From positions 51,344 to 115,343 of the forward strand of contig NZ_FNEK01000006.1 in the NCBI RefSeq assembly GCF_900099935.1: a DNA stretch of 64,000 nucleotides, written 5' to 3'. The stretch comes from Aliiruegeria lutimaris (GTDB taxonomy: Bacteria > Pseudomonadota > Alphaproteobacteria > Rhodobacterales > Rhodobacteraceae). A program made the translations under genes and the position numbers. The notes beneath the pieces were generated by a model, which saw only the letters and a program-made list of their open reading frames with translations, was not told where the DNA came from and ran no database searches. Numbering within the stretch: the first letter of the stretch is position 1; each line of letters opens with the position of its first letter. Positions 29,113 to 40,064 of this stretch are shown piece after piece.

Positions 29113-29138
29113 AAGACCCCGGCCGGAACCGGGGTCTT
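29113..29138 (-). terminator. Intrinsic terminator of ilvC
   Basis: Arms AAGACCCCGG and CCGGGGTCTT pair perfectly over ten bases around a six-base loop. On the minus strand the hairpin is followed by TTTTTTGTG, giving the U tract expected for ilvC transcripts. It lies 23 bases after the ilvC stop. Confidence 0.85.
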
Positions 29139-29161
29139 CTTGTTTGAACCCTAAGCCGCGA

Positions 29162-30771
<1,610 letters not shown>

Positions 30772-30775
<4 letters not shown>

Positions 30776-31227
30776 TCGAGCTTGACGAGATCGACAGAGC
30801 CTTGTTGCGCGAGGTCCGGGCGGATGCCACGCTGGCCACGGGCGAATTGGGCCGTCGTCTCGGCCTTTCGCAGCCCGCGGCCTGGCGGCGGATGAAACGG
30901 TTGAACGAGGCCGGGGTTCTCGCCGGACGCCGGCTGGTGGTGGACCGAGAAGCGCTCGGTTTCGGTGTCACCGTGTTTCTCGGCGTCAAACTGGCCATGA
31001 AGGGACGCGTTTCCCTGGACGAATTTGAGCGCGCTGCCTCCGCAATTCCGGAAGTTCAGACCATCGAGCATGTGTTGGGCCTCTACGATTACCGCTTGCG
31101 CGTCGTGGCGCGCGACCTGTCGGATTTCGAGCGTGTCCTGCGCCGCCGGATCATGACCTTGCCAGGAGCCGGAGACGTAGAGGCCAATGTTCTGCTGAGC
31201 GAGGAGCGGCTGCCGGGGCCGATCTGA
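30772..31227 (+). CDS. Lrp/AsnC-family regulator (second of pair)
   Basis: A 151-aa protein built like its neighbour: IDRALLREVRADATLATGELGRRLG and SQPAAWRRMKRLNEAGVL form the helix-turn-helix, and IPEVQTIEHVLGLYDYRLRVVARDL the RAM domain. It begins in an ATGA overlap with the first lrp gene, so the two are co-translated and may form mixed oligomers. The two share the fold but are clearly diverged, not a recent duplicate. Confidence 0.9.
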
Positions 31228-31332
31228 ACCTTCGTATTCGATGAAAATCCGAGTCGCCCCAACGAGGGGAGCTAACCTTCTGTTAGGGCCACAGCCCGTA
31301 CCGTCCATCAAATCGGGGGGCGAGGACTGAGG

Positions 31333-32062
31333 ATGGTCAAGACCAAGCGAGGCGTCTGGCTCTATACAATTGCGGTTACGTTGACTGTCGATGCTTCGGT
31401 AACGCCGCTGATCATGATGCTTGCGCCGCGCTCCGAGTGGTACACCGACGTGCCGCCGGCCCTCGCGCTGGCGACGCTGTTGAGCGTGTTTTTTTCCGTT
31501 TTCGCATGGCAGCAGAATTTTCGGAGCTACCAGCTTACTCAGGAACTCAGGAACCTTCTTGAACGGGACAAGCTGACGGATGTCGCCACGCGGGATTTCT
31601 TTTTCAAACGGATGGCCGAGGCTCCCGATGCCTATGGCCTGTCGCTGATGGTCGATATCGATCATTTCAAGACGGTCAATGACACCTATGGCCATATCGC
31701 CGGCGATGCCGTGATCCGCCAGGTCGCCCAGATCTTGCAAAGGAACTGCCGAAGCAAGGATATCGTCTGCAGGTTCGGCGGCGAGGAATTCATCGTGTTC
31801 CTGTTCGGCGTGGGCAAGGAGAATGGTCTCGATGTCGCGGAACGCATCCGGCGCGTAGTGGAAGCGGAGGTTTTGCGCCACGATGATCTGAAACTTCAGG
31901 TTACGGTCTCCATTGGGGGGGGCGCTCAAGGACAGGACGGATGAGGTCAACCGCGCCATCATGGAGGCGGACGAGGCGCTCTACCGCGCCAAGCAGCCTG
32001 GACGAAACCGGTCCATCATGAGTTGGTTGCGCTCCGACGAAGCCGTGCAGGACGCTGCCTGA
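31333..32062 (+). pseudogene. Diguanylate cyclase (GGDEF) gene with frameshift in a G8 tract
   Basis: The frame as given yields 203 aa. Two membrane segments lie near residues 8-30 and 42-60, followed by the GGDEF domain (75-195) with MVDIDHFKTVNDTYGH, the active site GGEEF at 149-153 and an inhibitory-site motif RSKD at 140-143, five residues before it. After VTVSIG the frame enters eight Gs (31915-31922), goes out of register and stops at 31944. With seven Gs it continues as GALKDRTDEVNRAI, ADEALYRAKQPGRNRS and ends at 32062, giving 242 aa with the normal GGDEF C-terminus. The cause may be a real mutation, phase variation or a sequencing error. Confidence 0.8.
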
Positions 32063-32283
32063 AGGTGTCTGGAGCGTCCGTGCGCGGCAGCCAACGAGAT
32101 GCCGTCAAGACCACGCCGGCAACGAATGAGATCTCCGATGCCTATTGGCAAAACCTTTCCCATGAATCCGTAACTCATTTCTGAAGATACACTTTTCCAA
32201 AAATCTTACCTTAGGTAAACTGTTTGGGAGAAGAGTGTCGACTATGGTATACCTAAGTGGTCTCACCATTTGGAGATCACGAC

Positions 32284-32646
32284 ATGAGAAAAGCTATTCG
32301 TCGATTTTTAATTTGCGCATCCACAGTTCTTTCCATGGCCACCGCTGCTTTGGCAGAGGTTCCGGAGCAACCGAACTGGAAGGATGTGGAAGCGCTGGAA
32401 ACCTACCGAACCGCCTTGTACCGGAACTACCGAGCCTGTGACGGCATTCTGGAAGACCAATTGCCCTCGGCCAGCCTCGCGCGCGCATGCACTCAATTCT
32501 ACCTTCTTCTGAAACTGTCTTTTCTGAGCGATGTTTCCCTGGAACGGTATCAACGCATGGGGGCCGAAGCTCGCGCGAAAACCAACCGAAGAGGGTATGA
32601 TGCATATTTTGCCTGGAAAAAGGCGCGGATCGCGGGAGTGATCTAG
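32284..32646 (+). CDS. Orphan secreted helical protein, 120 aa
   Basis: Begins with a clear signal peptide (MRKAIRRFLICASTVLSMAT, cleavage after ALA near residue 24) behind a TTTGGAG ribosome-binding site. The mature 96 residues look helical, with two cysteines (Cys52 and Cys69) that could pair, and end KKARIAGVI. I do not recognise a family. The gene and the 220 bases before it are visibly richer in A and T than their neighbours, which suggests recent gain or weaker constraint. It stands alone between the broken GGDEF gene and the aminotransferase. Confidence 0.65.
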   Translation: MRKAIRRFLICASTVLSMATAALAEVPEQPNWKDVEALETYRTALYRNYRACDGILEDQLPSASLARACTQFYLLLKLSFLSDVSLERYQRMGAEARAKTNRRGYDAYFAWKKARIAGVI

Positions 32647-32736
32647 CCATTTCGGCCAAGATTCGCGGTCAAACCCTTATGTGCCTTTTCCTCCTGCGTC
32701 TCTCGCGTTAGCACCGGAGAAAACGGAGGATCCTCA

Positions 32737-33864
32737 ATGGCACTGCTCGATACCGTCGATCCCGATGGCCTGCTCGAATTCTCGGTCGTCTTCACCGACC
32801 GGTCCCTGAACCACATGTCGAAAACCTTCCAGAAGGTGATGCTCGACATCAACGACATGCTCAAGGAGGTCTACAACGCCGATGCCGTCGCCATCGTCCC
32901 CGGCGGCGGAACCTGCGGCATGGAAGCCGTGGCGCGGCAATTCGGCACCGATGCGCATGCCCTGGTCATTCGTAACGGTTTCTTCTCCTTCCGGTGGTCG
33001 CAGATCTTCGATGCGGGCGGTTTCACTGCGAAGACGACCGTGCTCAAGGCGCGGCCGTCCGGCAATGCCCCCCGCGCGCCGTTTGCCCCGGTTCCCGTGG
33101 AGGAGGCAGTTTCCGCGATTCGCGAAGCTCGACCCGATGTCGTCTTTGCTCCCCATGTCGAAACGGCGGCGGGCCTGATCCTGCCGGACGACTATATCGC
33201 GCAGGTGGCCAGCGCCGCGCACGAGGTCGGTGCACTGATGGTGCTCGACTGCATCGCCTCCGGCGCTGCCTGGGTCGACATGAAGAAAACCGGCGTCGAT
33301 GTGCTGATCTCGGCTCCGCAAAAAGGCTGGTCTTCCAGCCCCTGTGCCGGACTTGTCATGATGAACGAGCGCGCGACGGCGCGCCTGGCCGAGACCAGCA
33401 GCTCCAGCTTCGCGCTCGATCTCGCGAAATGGCGGGCGATCATGGTGGCCTATGAAAATGGCGGCCATGCCTATCACGCCACCATGCCCACCGACGCGCT
33501 GCGCAGCTTCCGCGACACGATGCTGGAAACCCGGGACTACGGCTTCGAGCGGCTCCGGGAAGCGCAATGGGCGCTCGGAGACGGTACCCGCAAGTTGCTC
33601 GCTGATCGTGGTGTGAAGTCGGTTGCGGCCGAGGGCTTCGGCGCCCCGGGGGTAGTCGTCAGCTATACCGAGGACCCGGATATCCAGAACGGCAGTAAAT
33701 TCGCCAAGATCGGCTTCCAGATTGCCGCCGGCGTGCCGCTGCAATGCGATGAGCCGGAGGACTTCCGAACCTTCCGCCTTGGCCTGTTCGGGTTGGACAA
33801 GCTTTATGACGTACCGTCTACGCTCGTCCGCCTCGAAGAGGCGCTCGACAAGGTCCTCTCGTAG
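32737..33864 (+). CDS. Class V aminotransferase (alanine-glyoxylate aminotransferase-like)
   Basis: A 375-aa PLP enzyme. The PLP-binding Lys196 is in ISAPQKGWSSSPCAG, and Asp171 in MVLDCIASGA contacts the cofactor ring nitrogen. VPGGGTCGMEAVARQF near residue 54 binds the cofactor phosphate. The family includes alanine-, serine- and aspartate-glyoxylate transaminases; the substrate pair cannot be settled from sequence. The start follows a GGAGGATC tract. It is the only gene in its transcription unit and ends at a repeat. Confidence 0.88.
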   Translation: MALLDTVDPDGLLEFSVVFTDRSLNHMSKTFQKVMLDINDMLKEVYNADAVAIVPGGGTCGMEAVARQFGTDAHALVIRNGFFSFRWSQIFDAGGFTAKTTVLKARPSGNAPRAPFAPVPVEEAVSAIREARPDVVFAPHVETAAGLILPDDYIAQVASAAHEVGALMVLDCIASGAAWVDMKKTGVDVLISAPQKGWSSSPCAGLVMMNERATARLAETSSSSFALDLAKWRAIMVAYENGGHAYHATMPTDALRSFRDTMLETRDYGFERLREAQWALGDGTRKLLADRGVKSVAAEGFGAPGVVVSYTEDPDIQNGSKFAKIGFQIAAGVPLQCDEPEDFRTFRLGLFGLDKLYDVPSTLVRLEEALDKVLS

Positions 33865-33880
33865 ACCTGCTGCAGTCGGC

Positions 33881-33928
33881 ATCCTCTTTCGAGAAATATC
33901 CCGGGCGTCCGGGGGCTTGGCCCCCGGC
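33881..33928 (+). repeat. Short copy of composite palindromic repeat (copy 4)
   Basis: Only the right half is present: ATCCTCTTTCGAGAAATATCCCGGG followed, after a short gap, by the hairpin CCGGGGGC-TTGG-CCCCCGG-like end. It sits between convergent genes, the aminotransferase and the hydroxylase, and could act as a two-way transcript end. Confidence 0.75.
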
Positions 33929-33935
33929 CTCGAAT

Positions 33936-35135
33936 TCAATGCCCCATACCGGCCCGCATGATGGCGTGACGCAGCGCCGTCAGGTCATGTGCGGCCTTCA
34001 TTCCCGTTAAGCGCAGGTTTTGCACCTGCGGGTGCGGCGAGCGGGTGACCCGGTTGAACAGGTCGATGGCCTGAACGCGCTTGCGAATATCAGCGCTGCG
34101 CTTTCGGTCGTATTCCTTCAGCATCCGCTCGCCCCCAAGCCCGTCATGGCCGGCCATGAGGGCGAGATCGCGCAACAGGATCAGGTCATTCAGGGAGGTG
34201 TTCAGCCCCTGCGCGCCGATGGGCGGGATCACATGGGCGGCCTCGGCCATGATCGCCACGCGCGCGGCCGAAAGGCGTTCCGCCCGCTGGCTGATAATCG
34301 GCCAGAGCCGGCGCTCCGATTTCAGGTGCAGCGGGCCGAGAATATAGCAGCTTCGCTCAGACATCCGCGCCTCGAACGCGGTCTTCTCCATCGCCGCCAA
34401 CTCCTCGGCCCGGGGGCCCCGGTTCATCCAGACCACGGCCGAGGCCGGTTGGCCGTTCAGGTCCTGAAGCGGCACCAATGTGAACGGACCGCCCTGGTTG
34501 TAGATCTCGGTGGAGACATTGGCATGCGGTTTGGGATGGCTGACGACGAAGGCCAGCGTCTTCTGGCCGTAGCGCGTGGTCTTCACGCCGATACCGGCGG
34601 CCTCGCGCACGGCCGAATTGCGCCCATCCGCGGCGATGACCAGCTTGGCGGCGACGGAATCGCCATTGGAAAGGCGCACGATTGCGCCGCTATCCCGTGC
34701 AACCATGGACACGAAGGACGTGCCGAAACGCAGGTCGACATTCTCCTGTGCTTTCAGCACCCGGGCCAGCCCCTGCAGCACCCGCCAGTTCATGAGGTTC
34801 CAGCCGAAGCTCTGCTCGCCCATATCGGTGGCCAGGAATTCCCGGCTGTCGCGGATCTGTGGCGGCCAGTTCACCGTGTCCACGACGCGCAGGATGTTCA
34901 GCGGTGTGGCGGTTTCAGCCAGATCGTCCAAAAGGCCGATCTGCTCGAACAGGTTCTTGGCGGGCTGGAGAAAGGCGGTCGAACGCAGGTCCGAGCCGTC
35001 GGCGTTCCCTTCGGTCACGGGCGGTTCGGGCGAGACCAGCACAGTACGAAAACCCGCGCGGCCAAAGGCCAGCGCAGCAGTCAGGCCGGCGATCCCGCCG
35101 CCGGCGATCAGAATATCTGTGTGGGTGCGTGCCAT
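33936..35135 (-). CDS. UbiH/UbiF-family FAD-dependent hydroxylase
   Basis: A 399-aa flavoprotein monooxygenase of the ubiquinone-synthesis group. Residues 5-35 are the FAD-binding fold (DILIAGGGIAGLTAALAFGRAG), followed by GSDLRSTAFLQPAKNLFEQIG, then the second motif LVIAADGRNSAVREAAGI and the third, AEAAHVIPPIGAQGLNTSLND, where Ala-Glu replaces the usual Gly-Asp. It probably hydroxylates the ubiquinone ring, but which carbon is not evident. The small membrane protein upstream is on the same strand, about 80 bases away. Confidence 0.88.
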   Translation of the reverse strand: MARTHTDILIAGGGIAGLTAALAFGRAGFRTVLVSPEPPVTEGNADGSDLRSTAFLQPAKNLFEQIGLLDDLAETATPLNILRVVDTVNWPPQIRDSREFLATDMGEQSFGWNLMNWRVLQGLARVLKAQENVDLRFGTSFVSMVARDSGAIVRLSNGDSVAAKLVIAADGRNSAVREAAGIGVKTTRYGQKTLAFVVSHPKPHANVSTEIYNQGGPFTLVPLQDLNGQPASAVVWMNRGPRAEELAAMEKTAFEARMSERSCYILGPLHLKSERRLWPIISQRAERLSAARVAIMAEAAHVIPPIGAQGLNTSLNDLILLRDLALMAGHDGLGGERMLKEYDRKRSADIRKRVQAIDLFNRVTRSPHPQVQNLRLTGMKAAHDLTALRHAIMRAGMGH

Positions 35136-35215
35136 GGTCGGGCCCTCCTGCGCTTGGATTTAGGGCGACAGCGCCCCCCCGTACAAGCGGCAAACGGTCC
35201 CGGCCGAGTGTCGCC

Positions 35216-35458
35216 CTATTGTCCGATCGAGATCAGGACCAGTGCGGCCAGCGACACGAAGGACAGCAGCACGAAGATGAAGCCGACTCCCGCCACGCCC
35301 ATGGTCAGCCCGGCAATGACCGCGACAACGACGAGCAGAAGCACAATCGCGAAGAAAGCGCCTTCGCCTTCACTACGCTGGAGGCCTTTCCAGCCACGGT
35401 CGCCGCTGAAGGGCACAAGATTTTCGGAAGGGGCGGCGTGGGTTTCGGTCTCGCTCAT
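35216..35458 (-). CDS. Small membrane protein, 80 aa
   Basis: Residues 1-33 are polar (SETETHAAPSENLVPFSGDRGWKG in part); residues 34-78 form two hydrophobic helices, FFAIVLLLVVVAVIAGLTMG and FIFVLLSFVSLAALVLISIG. The start ATG follows a CCGGAG ribosome-binding site. I know similar uncharacterised proteins in Rhodobacterales but no function. It lies between carB and the hydroxylase, all on the minus strand. Confidence 0.65.
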   Translation of the reverse strand: MSETETHAAPSENLVPFSGDRGWKGLQRSEGEGAFFAIVLLLVVVAVIAGLTMGVAGVGFIFVLLSFVSLAALVLISIGQ

Positions 35459-35590
35459 GAGATTCTCCGGATCAAAAGGTTTTGACTACATTAGCCGATA
35501 GTGCCGCCATGCAGGCGGCGCAACATGCCGCAGATTGAATGTTTGTGAGCAGCCTGCAAGCCTGGCGGGCTGTGTCACCGTTCTGCCCAA

Positions 35591-38500
35591 TCAGACATCC
35601 TGCAGGGCGCGGACTCCGATTTCCCCTTCCTCGCGGGCCTTCATGGCCAGCGCCGCGGCATGGGCGGCGGCGAGGGTGGTGAAGTAGGGGATGCGATCCA
35701 TCAGCGCGACGGACCGCATCGAACGCGAGTCCTCGACGGCCTGTGCGCCCTCGGTGGTGTTCATCACCAGGTGCACCTTGCGGTCCTTCATCACGTCGAC
35801 AATGTTCGGCCGGCCCTCGTAGACCTTGTTGACGATCTTGGCCGGGATGCCCTCCGCCGTCAGGAACTTTGCCGTGCCGCGGGTGGCGATGATCTCGAAG
35901 CCGAGATCGTGCAGGGCCTGGGCCGTCTCGAGCAACTGGGGCGACTTGTCATCCGGCTTGATCGACATGAAGACACACCCGCTCTTGGGCAGGTCGGCGC
36001 CCGCGCCGATCTGGGCCTTGAGGAAGGCGCGGTGGAAATTCTTGTCGGAACCCATGACCTCGCCGGTCGAGCGCATCTCCGGGCCGAGGAGTGTGTCGAC
36101 GCCGGGGAACCGGGCGAAGGGCAGCACGGCTTCCTTGACGGCGAAAGTGTCGATCTGCGGATCGACGAGCTCGAAAGCGGTCAGTTTCTCGCCGGCCATG
36201 AGCCGGGCGGCGATAGAGGCGATGGGCGATCCGACGGCCTTGGCCACGAAGGGCACGGTACGCGAGGCACGCGGGTTGACCTCGATGAGGTAAACCACGC
36301 CGTCCTTGATCGCGTATTGCACGTTCATCAGGCCGACCACGTTGAGCGCCAACGCCAGCGCCTCGGTTTGTTTCTTCAGCTCGGCGATCATGCCGGCGCT
36401 GAGCGAGTAGGGCGGCAGCGAACAGGCCGAGTCGCCGGAATGGACGCCCGCTTCCTCGATATGCTGCATGATGCCGGCGACATGGACGTTTTCGCCATCG
36501 CAGAGTGCATCGACGTCGATCTCGATCGCGCCGGAGAGGTAGCTATCGAGCAGAACCGGGCTGTCGCCGGAGACGACCACTGCCTCGGAGATGTAGCGCT
36601 CGAGTTGGGCATGGTCGCGCACGATCTCCATCGCCCGGCCGCCGAGAACATAGGAGGGGCGGATGACCAGCGGGAAGCCAATCTCGTTGGCGATCGTCAG
36701 CGCCTGGGCATCGGTGGAGGCGATGCCGTTACGGGGTTGCTTAAGACCGAGCTTGTTGACCAACGCCTGGAACCGCTCGCGGTCCTCGGCGAGGTCGATC
36801 GCGTCCGGCGTGGTGCCGAGGATCGGGATGCCGGCCTCTTCGAGGTCATTGGCGAGCTTGAGCGGTGTCTGTCCGCCGAACTGCACGATCACGCCGTGCA
36901 GCGTGCCTCTCTCCTGTTCGACCCGCAGGATCTCCATCACATGTTCGAAGGTCAGCGGTTCGAAATACAGCCTGTCGGAGGTGTCGTAGTCGGTGGAGAC
37001 CGTCTCCGGGTTGCAGTTGATCATGATGGTCTCGTAGCCGGCATCGGTCAGCGCGAAACAGGCATGACAGCAGCAATAGTCGAACTCGATCCCCTGGCCG
37101 ATCCGGTTCGGACCGCCGCCGAGGATGACGACCTTTTTCCTGTCGGAGGGCCGCGCCTCGCATTCGGCCTCGCCCATCGCGGGGACTTCATAGGTCGAAT
37201 ACATATAGGGCGTCTGGGCCTCGAACTCGGCCGCGCAGGTGTCGATCCGCTTGAACTGCGCCACGACGCCGAGATTTTGGCGGGCGCGACGGATATTGGC
37301 CTCGTCCCGACCCGTCAGCTTGGCCAGCCGCGCATCGGTGAAGCCCATCATCTTGAGGCCGCGCAGGCCCTTTTCGTCGAGTGGGATGCCATCCTTGCGG
37401 ATGCGGGCCTCGGCGCCGATAATCTCGCGGATGCGGGCGAGGAACCACGGATCGAAATCGGTGATCTCCCGGATCTCCTCGTCCGAGAAGCCGAAGCGCA
37501 TGGCGTGGGCGATGACGCGGATCCGGTCCGGCGTCTTGAGCGCCAGCGCGCGGGTCACGGCCTTGTCGATGGACATCTGGTCGGTCTGGGTCTTGCCAAC
37601 GAGGATCTGCGGCACAACCGGATCATCGCTATCGGCAAGAACGACGTTCTCGTCGCCGGGCAGGCCGGCAATCTCGGCCTCGTCGAAGCCGGTCAGGCCG
37701 GTCTCCATCGAGGCCAGCGCCTTTTGCAGCGATTCGTGGATGGTGCGGCCGATGGCCATCGCCTCGCCCACCGATTTCATCGCCGTGGTCAGCTCCGGCT
37801 TGGAGCCGGGGAATTTCTCGAAGGCAAAGCGCGGGATCTTGGTGACGACATAGTCGATGGTCGGCTCGAAGCTCGCCGGCGTCACCTTGGTGATGTCGTT
37901 GTCCAGCTCGTCCAGCGTGTATCCCACCGCGAGCTTGGCGGCGATCTTGGCAATCGGGAAGCCGGTTGCCTTGGAGGCAAGCGCCGAAGAGCGCGAGACG
38001 CGCGGGTTCATCTCGATGACGACCATGCGGCCATCCTCGGGGTTGATCGCCCATTGCACGTTGGAGCCGCCCGTTTCGACGCCGATCTCGCGCAGCACGG
38101 CAATCGAACCGTTGCGCATGATCTGGTATTCCTTGTCAGTCAGCGTCAGTGCCGGGGCCACGGTGATCGAATCACCCGTGTGGACGCCCATCGGGTCCAC
38201 GTTCTCGATGGCGCAGACGATGATCGCGTTATCCGCCTTGTCGCGGACAACCTCCATCTCGAATTCCTTCCAGCCCAGCAGGCTCTCGTCGATCAGGATC
38301 TGGCTTACCGGCGACGCGTCGAGGCCGGTCTTGCAATAATACTCGTAGTCGTCGCGGTTATAGGCGACGCCGCCACCGGTGCCGCCCAGCGTGAAGGCGG
38401 GGCGGATGATCGCCGGAAGGCCGACATGCTCCAGCGCGTCGAGGCATTCTTCCATCGTGTTGGCGATGACGGCCTTGGGGTTCTCCAGCCCGATCCGGTC

Positions 38501-38908
38501 CATCGCCTCGCGGAAGAGCTTGCGGTCCTCCGCCATTTCGATGGAAACGCGGTTGGCACCGATCAGTTCGACACCGTATTTGTGCAGAACGCCCATATCG
38601 GCAAGCGCCAGCGAGGTGTTCAGACCGGTCTGGCCGCCCATCGTCGGCAACAGCGCGTCGGGGCGCTCCTTCTCGATGATCTTGGCGACGATCTCGGGCG
38701 TGATCGGTTCGATGTAGGTGGCGTCGGCCATGTCGGGATCGGTCATGATCGTGGCCGGGTTGGAGTTGACCAGGATGACCCGGTACCCCTCTTCGCGCAG
38801 CGCCTTGCAGGCCTGCGCGCCGGAATAATCGAACTCGCAGGCCTGGCCGATTACGATCGGTCCCGCTCCGATGATCATGATGGACGATATATCGGTGCGT
38901 TTGGGCAT
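35591..38908 (-). CDS. carB: Carbamoyl-phosphate synthase large subunit
   Basis: Makes carbamoyl phosphate for arginine and pyrimidines, with CarA supplying ammonia. The 1105-aa protein has two homologous ATP-grasp halves. The first begins at [20 protein letters not shown] and includes the conserved [14 protein letters not shown]; the second begins at [21 protein letters not shown] and includes [14 protein letters not shown]. The last 130 residues form the MGS-like allosteric domain ([25 protein letters not shown]). carA is not in this window. A 1098-codon frame on the other strand is its GC-driven shadow. Confidence 0.98.
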   Translation of the reverse strand: MPKRTDISSIMIIGAGPIVIGQACEFDYSGAQACKALREEGYRVILVNSNPATIMTDPDMADATYIEPITPEIVAKIIEKERPDALLPTMGGQTGLNTSLALADMGVLHKYGVELIGANRVSIEMAEDRKLFREAMDRIGLENPKAVIANTMEECLDALEHVGLPAIIRPAFTLGGTGGGVAYNRDDYEYYCKTGLDASPVSQILIDESLLGWKEFEMEVVRDKADNAIIVCAIENVDPMGVHTGDSITVAPALTLTDKEYQIMRNGSIAVLREIGVETGGSNVQWAINPEDGRMVVIEMNPRVSRSSALASKATGFPIAKIAAKLAVGYTLDELDNDITKVTPASFEPTIDYVVTKIPRFAFEKFPGSKPELTTAMKSVGEAMAIGRTIHESLQKALASMETGLTGFDEAEIAGLPGDENVVLADSDDPVVPQILVGKTQTDQMSIDKAVTRALALKTPDRIRVIAHAMRFGFSDEEIREITDFDPWFLARIREIIGAEARIRKDGIPLDEKGLRGLKMMGFTDARLAKLTGRDEANIRRARQNLGVVAQFKRIDTCAAEFEAQTPYMYSTYEVPAMGEAECEARPSDRKKVVILGGGPNRIGQGIEFDYCCCHACFALTDAGYETIMINCNPETVSTDYDTSDRLYFEPLTFEHVMEILRVEQERGTLHGVIVQFGGQTPLKLANDLEEAGIPILGTTPDAIDLAEDRERFQALVNKLGLKQPRNGIASTDAQALTIANEIGFPLVIRPSYVLGGRAMEIVRDHAQLERYISEAVVVSGDSPVLLDSYLSGAIEIDVDALCDGENVHVAGIMQHIEEAGVHSGDSACSLPPYSLSAGMIAELKKQTEALALALNVVGLMNVQYAIKDGVVYLIEVNPRASRTVPFVAKAVGSPIASIAARLMAGEKLTAFELVDPQIDTFAVKEAVLPFARFPGVDTLLGPEMRSTGEVMGSDKNFHRAFLKAQIGAGADLPKSGCVFMSIKPDDKSPQLLETAQALHDLGFEIIATRGTAKFLTAEGIPAKIVNKVYEGRPNIVDVMKDRKVHLVMNTTEGAQAVEDSRSMRSVALMDRIPYFTTLAAAHAAALAMKAREEGEIGVRALQDV

Positions 38909-39143
38909 GGTAGGAGTCTCCGGGCAGCGGGCTTCGGCAAATTGACTGCGTTATAGGGATGGGCTGGAAAGGTGCAAGAGGGCAAGGGCCCGGCATTGCG
39001 ATTGAAGTCGCGTCACCCGGCATTCACCGCATTTTTGCCCAGGGGAAAAAATTGGCAGGTGGACCGGGTCTATCCAACCAAATCGGTGCGCCGTTCGTGG
39101 CGTAGTTGCGTTTCGGGCAACGTGGTGCGGCCCTTCCCGGCTC

Positions 39144-40064
39144 TCAGAAGAACGCGAGAAACAGAAGGCTGACCGCGCATAGCCCTGCCCAGCTTCGCCA
39201 GAGCGCGGTGACGGAGCGGTCGATCGCCTCGGGGCCGGGGGAGCGGTCTCCCGCTGGGTAGATGACGGGAAAGTCTCGGATCTCGCCGCCATAGCTGCGC
39301 GGGCCGGAGAGCGCGACATTCAGGCAGCGCGCCATGGCGGCCTCGGGCCAGCCGGCATTGGGCGAACGGTGCTGGCGCGCCTCACGGGCAACCTTGCCCC
39401 AGCCCGAGAACAGGCCGTGCGACAGCAGGATCAGCGCCCCAGTGAGCCGAGAAGGAATGTAATTCAACACATCGTCAAACCGGGCTGAAGCCCAGCCGAA
39501 AGCCTCGTGCCGTTCCGTGCGGTGGCCGATCATGCTGTCGGCGGTATTGGTCACCTTGTAGATCAGGATGCCCGGCAACCCGCCGAGCAGGTACCAGAAG
39601 ACCGGGGCGGTGATGCCGTCCGAGAAGTTCTCCGCCGCGCTCTCGATGGCGGCGCGGGAGACCGCGGGCACGTCCATGTCGGTCGTGTCGCGGCCAACGA
39701 TCATCGATACCGCGCGCTTTCCGGCCTCCAGGTTCTCGCGCAGCGCGTTGGCCACGGCGGCGACGTGCTGCACCAGCGATTTCTGCGCAACGAGGATGGC
39801 AACGACGATGATGTCGGCAAGCTGGCCGGGAATCCATGCCTGAAGCGCCCAGCCAAGCAGCCCGGCGAGAAGCACAAGCGCCAAGAGCGAGAGGGTGCCC
39901 TTCACGCGGCGATGATTGCCTGTGTTGAAGCTGCGATCCACCCAACCCACCGCTCGGCCCATCACGACCGCAGGGTGTGGCAGGCGCGACCAGAGCCATT
40001 GCGGCTCGCCAAGAACCGCGTCCAGTGCCAGCGCGAGCAGGAGGACGAGCGGGGAGCCGGTCAT
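39144..40064 (-). CDS. cbiB: Adenosylcobinamide-phosphate synthase (CbiB/CobD)
   Basis: A 306-aa inner-membrane enzyme that attaches aminopropanol phosphate to the corrin ring. It shows ALALDAVLGEP at the start, HPAVVMGRAVGWVD, ARDTTDMDV-like GRDTTDMDVPAVSRAAIESAAENFSDGITAP in part, and YKVTNTADSMIGHRTERHEAFGWASAR; these are the CbiB signatures. Its start overlaps the cobC stop by four bases, so the two form a unit. The unusual name clash (CobD in Pseudomonas, CbiB in Salmonella) should be kept in mind. Confidence 0.95.
   Translation of the reverse strand: MTGSPLVLLLALALDAVLGEPQWLWSRLPHPAVVMGRAVGWVDRSFNTGNHRRVKGTLSLLALVLLAGLLGWALQAWIPGQLADIIVVAILVAQKSLVQHVAAVANALRENLEAGKRAVSMIVGRDTTDMDVPAVSRAAIESAAENFSDGITAPVFWYLLGGLPGILIYKVTNTADSMIGHRTERHEAFGWASARFDDVLNYIPSRLTGALILLSHGLFSGWGKVAREARQHRSPNAGWPEAAMARCLNVALSGPRSYGGEIRDFPVIYPAGDRSPGPEAIDRSVTALWRSWAGLCAVSLLFLAFF

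Noticed and set aside
31915..32062. Programmed frameshifting at the G8 tract of the GGDEF gene
   Set aside because: No downstream stem-loop or slippery heptamer of known type was found; simple slippage mutation or sequencing error is more likely.
35500..35520. Terminator after the small membrane protein gene or carB
   Set aside because: A six-base stem (GCCGCC/GGCGGC) exists but no T run follows on either strand, so it was not listed as a terminator.
35660..38956. A 1098-codon open frame on the plus strand
   Set aside because: It lies exactly antisense to carB; in GC-rich genomes the complement of a coding frame often lacks stops. It has no recognisable domain and is low in hydrophobic patterns.
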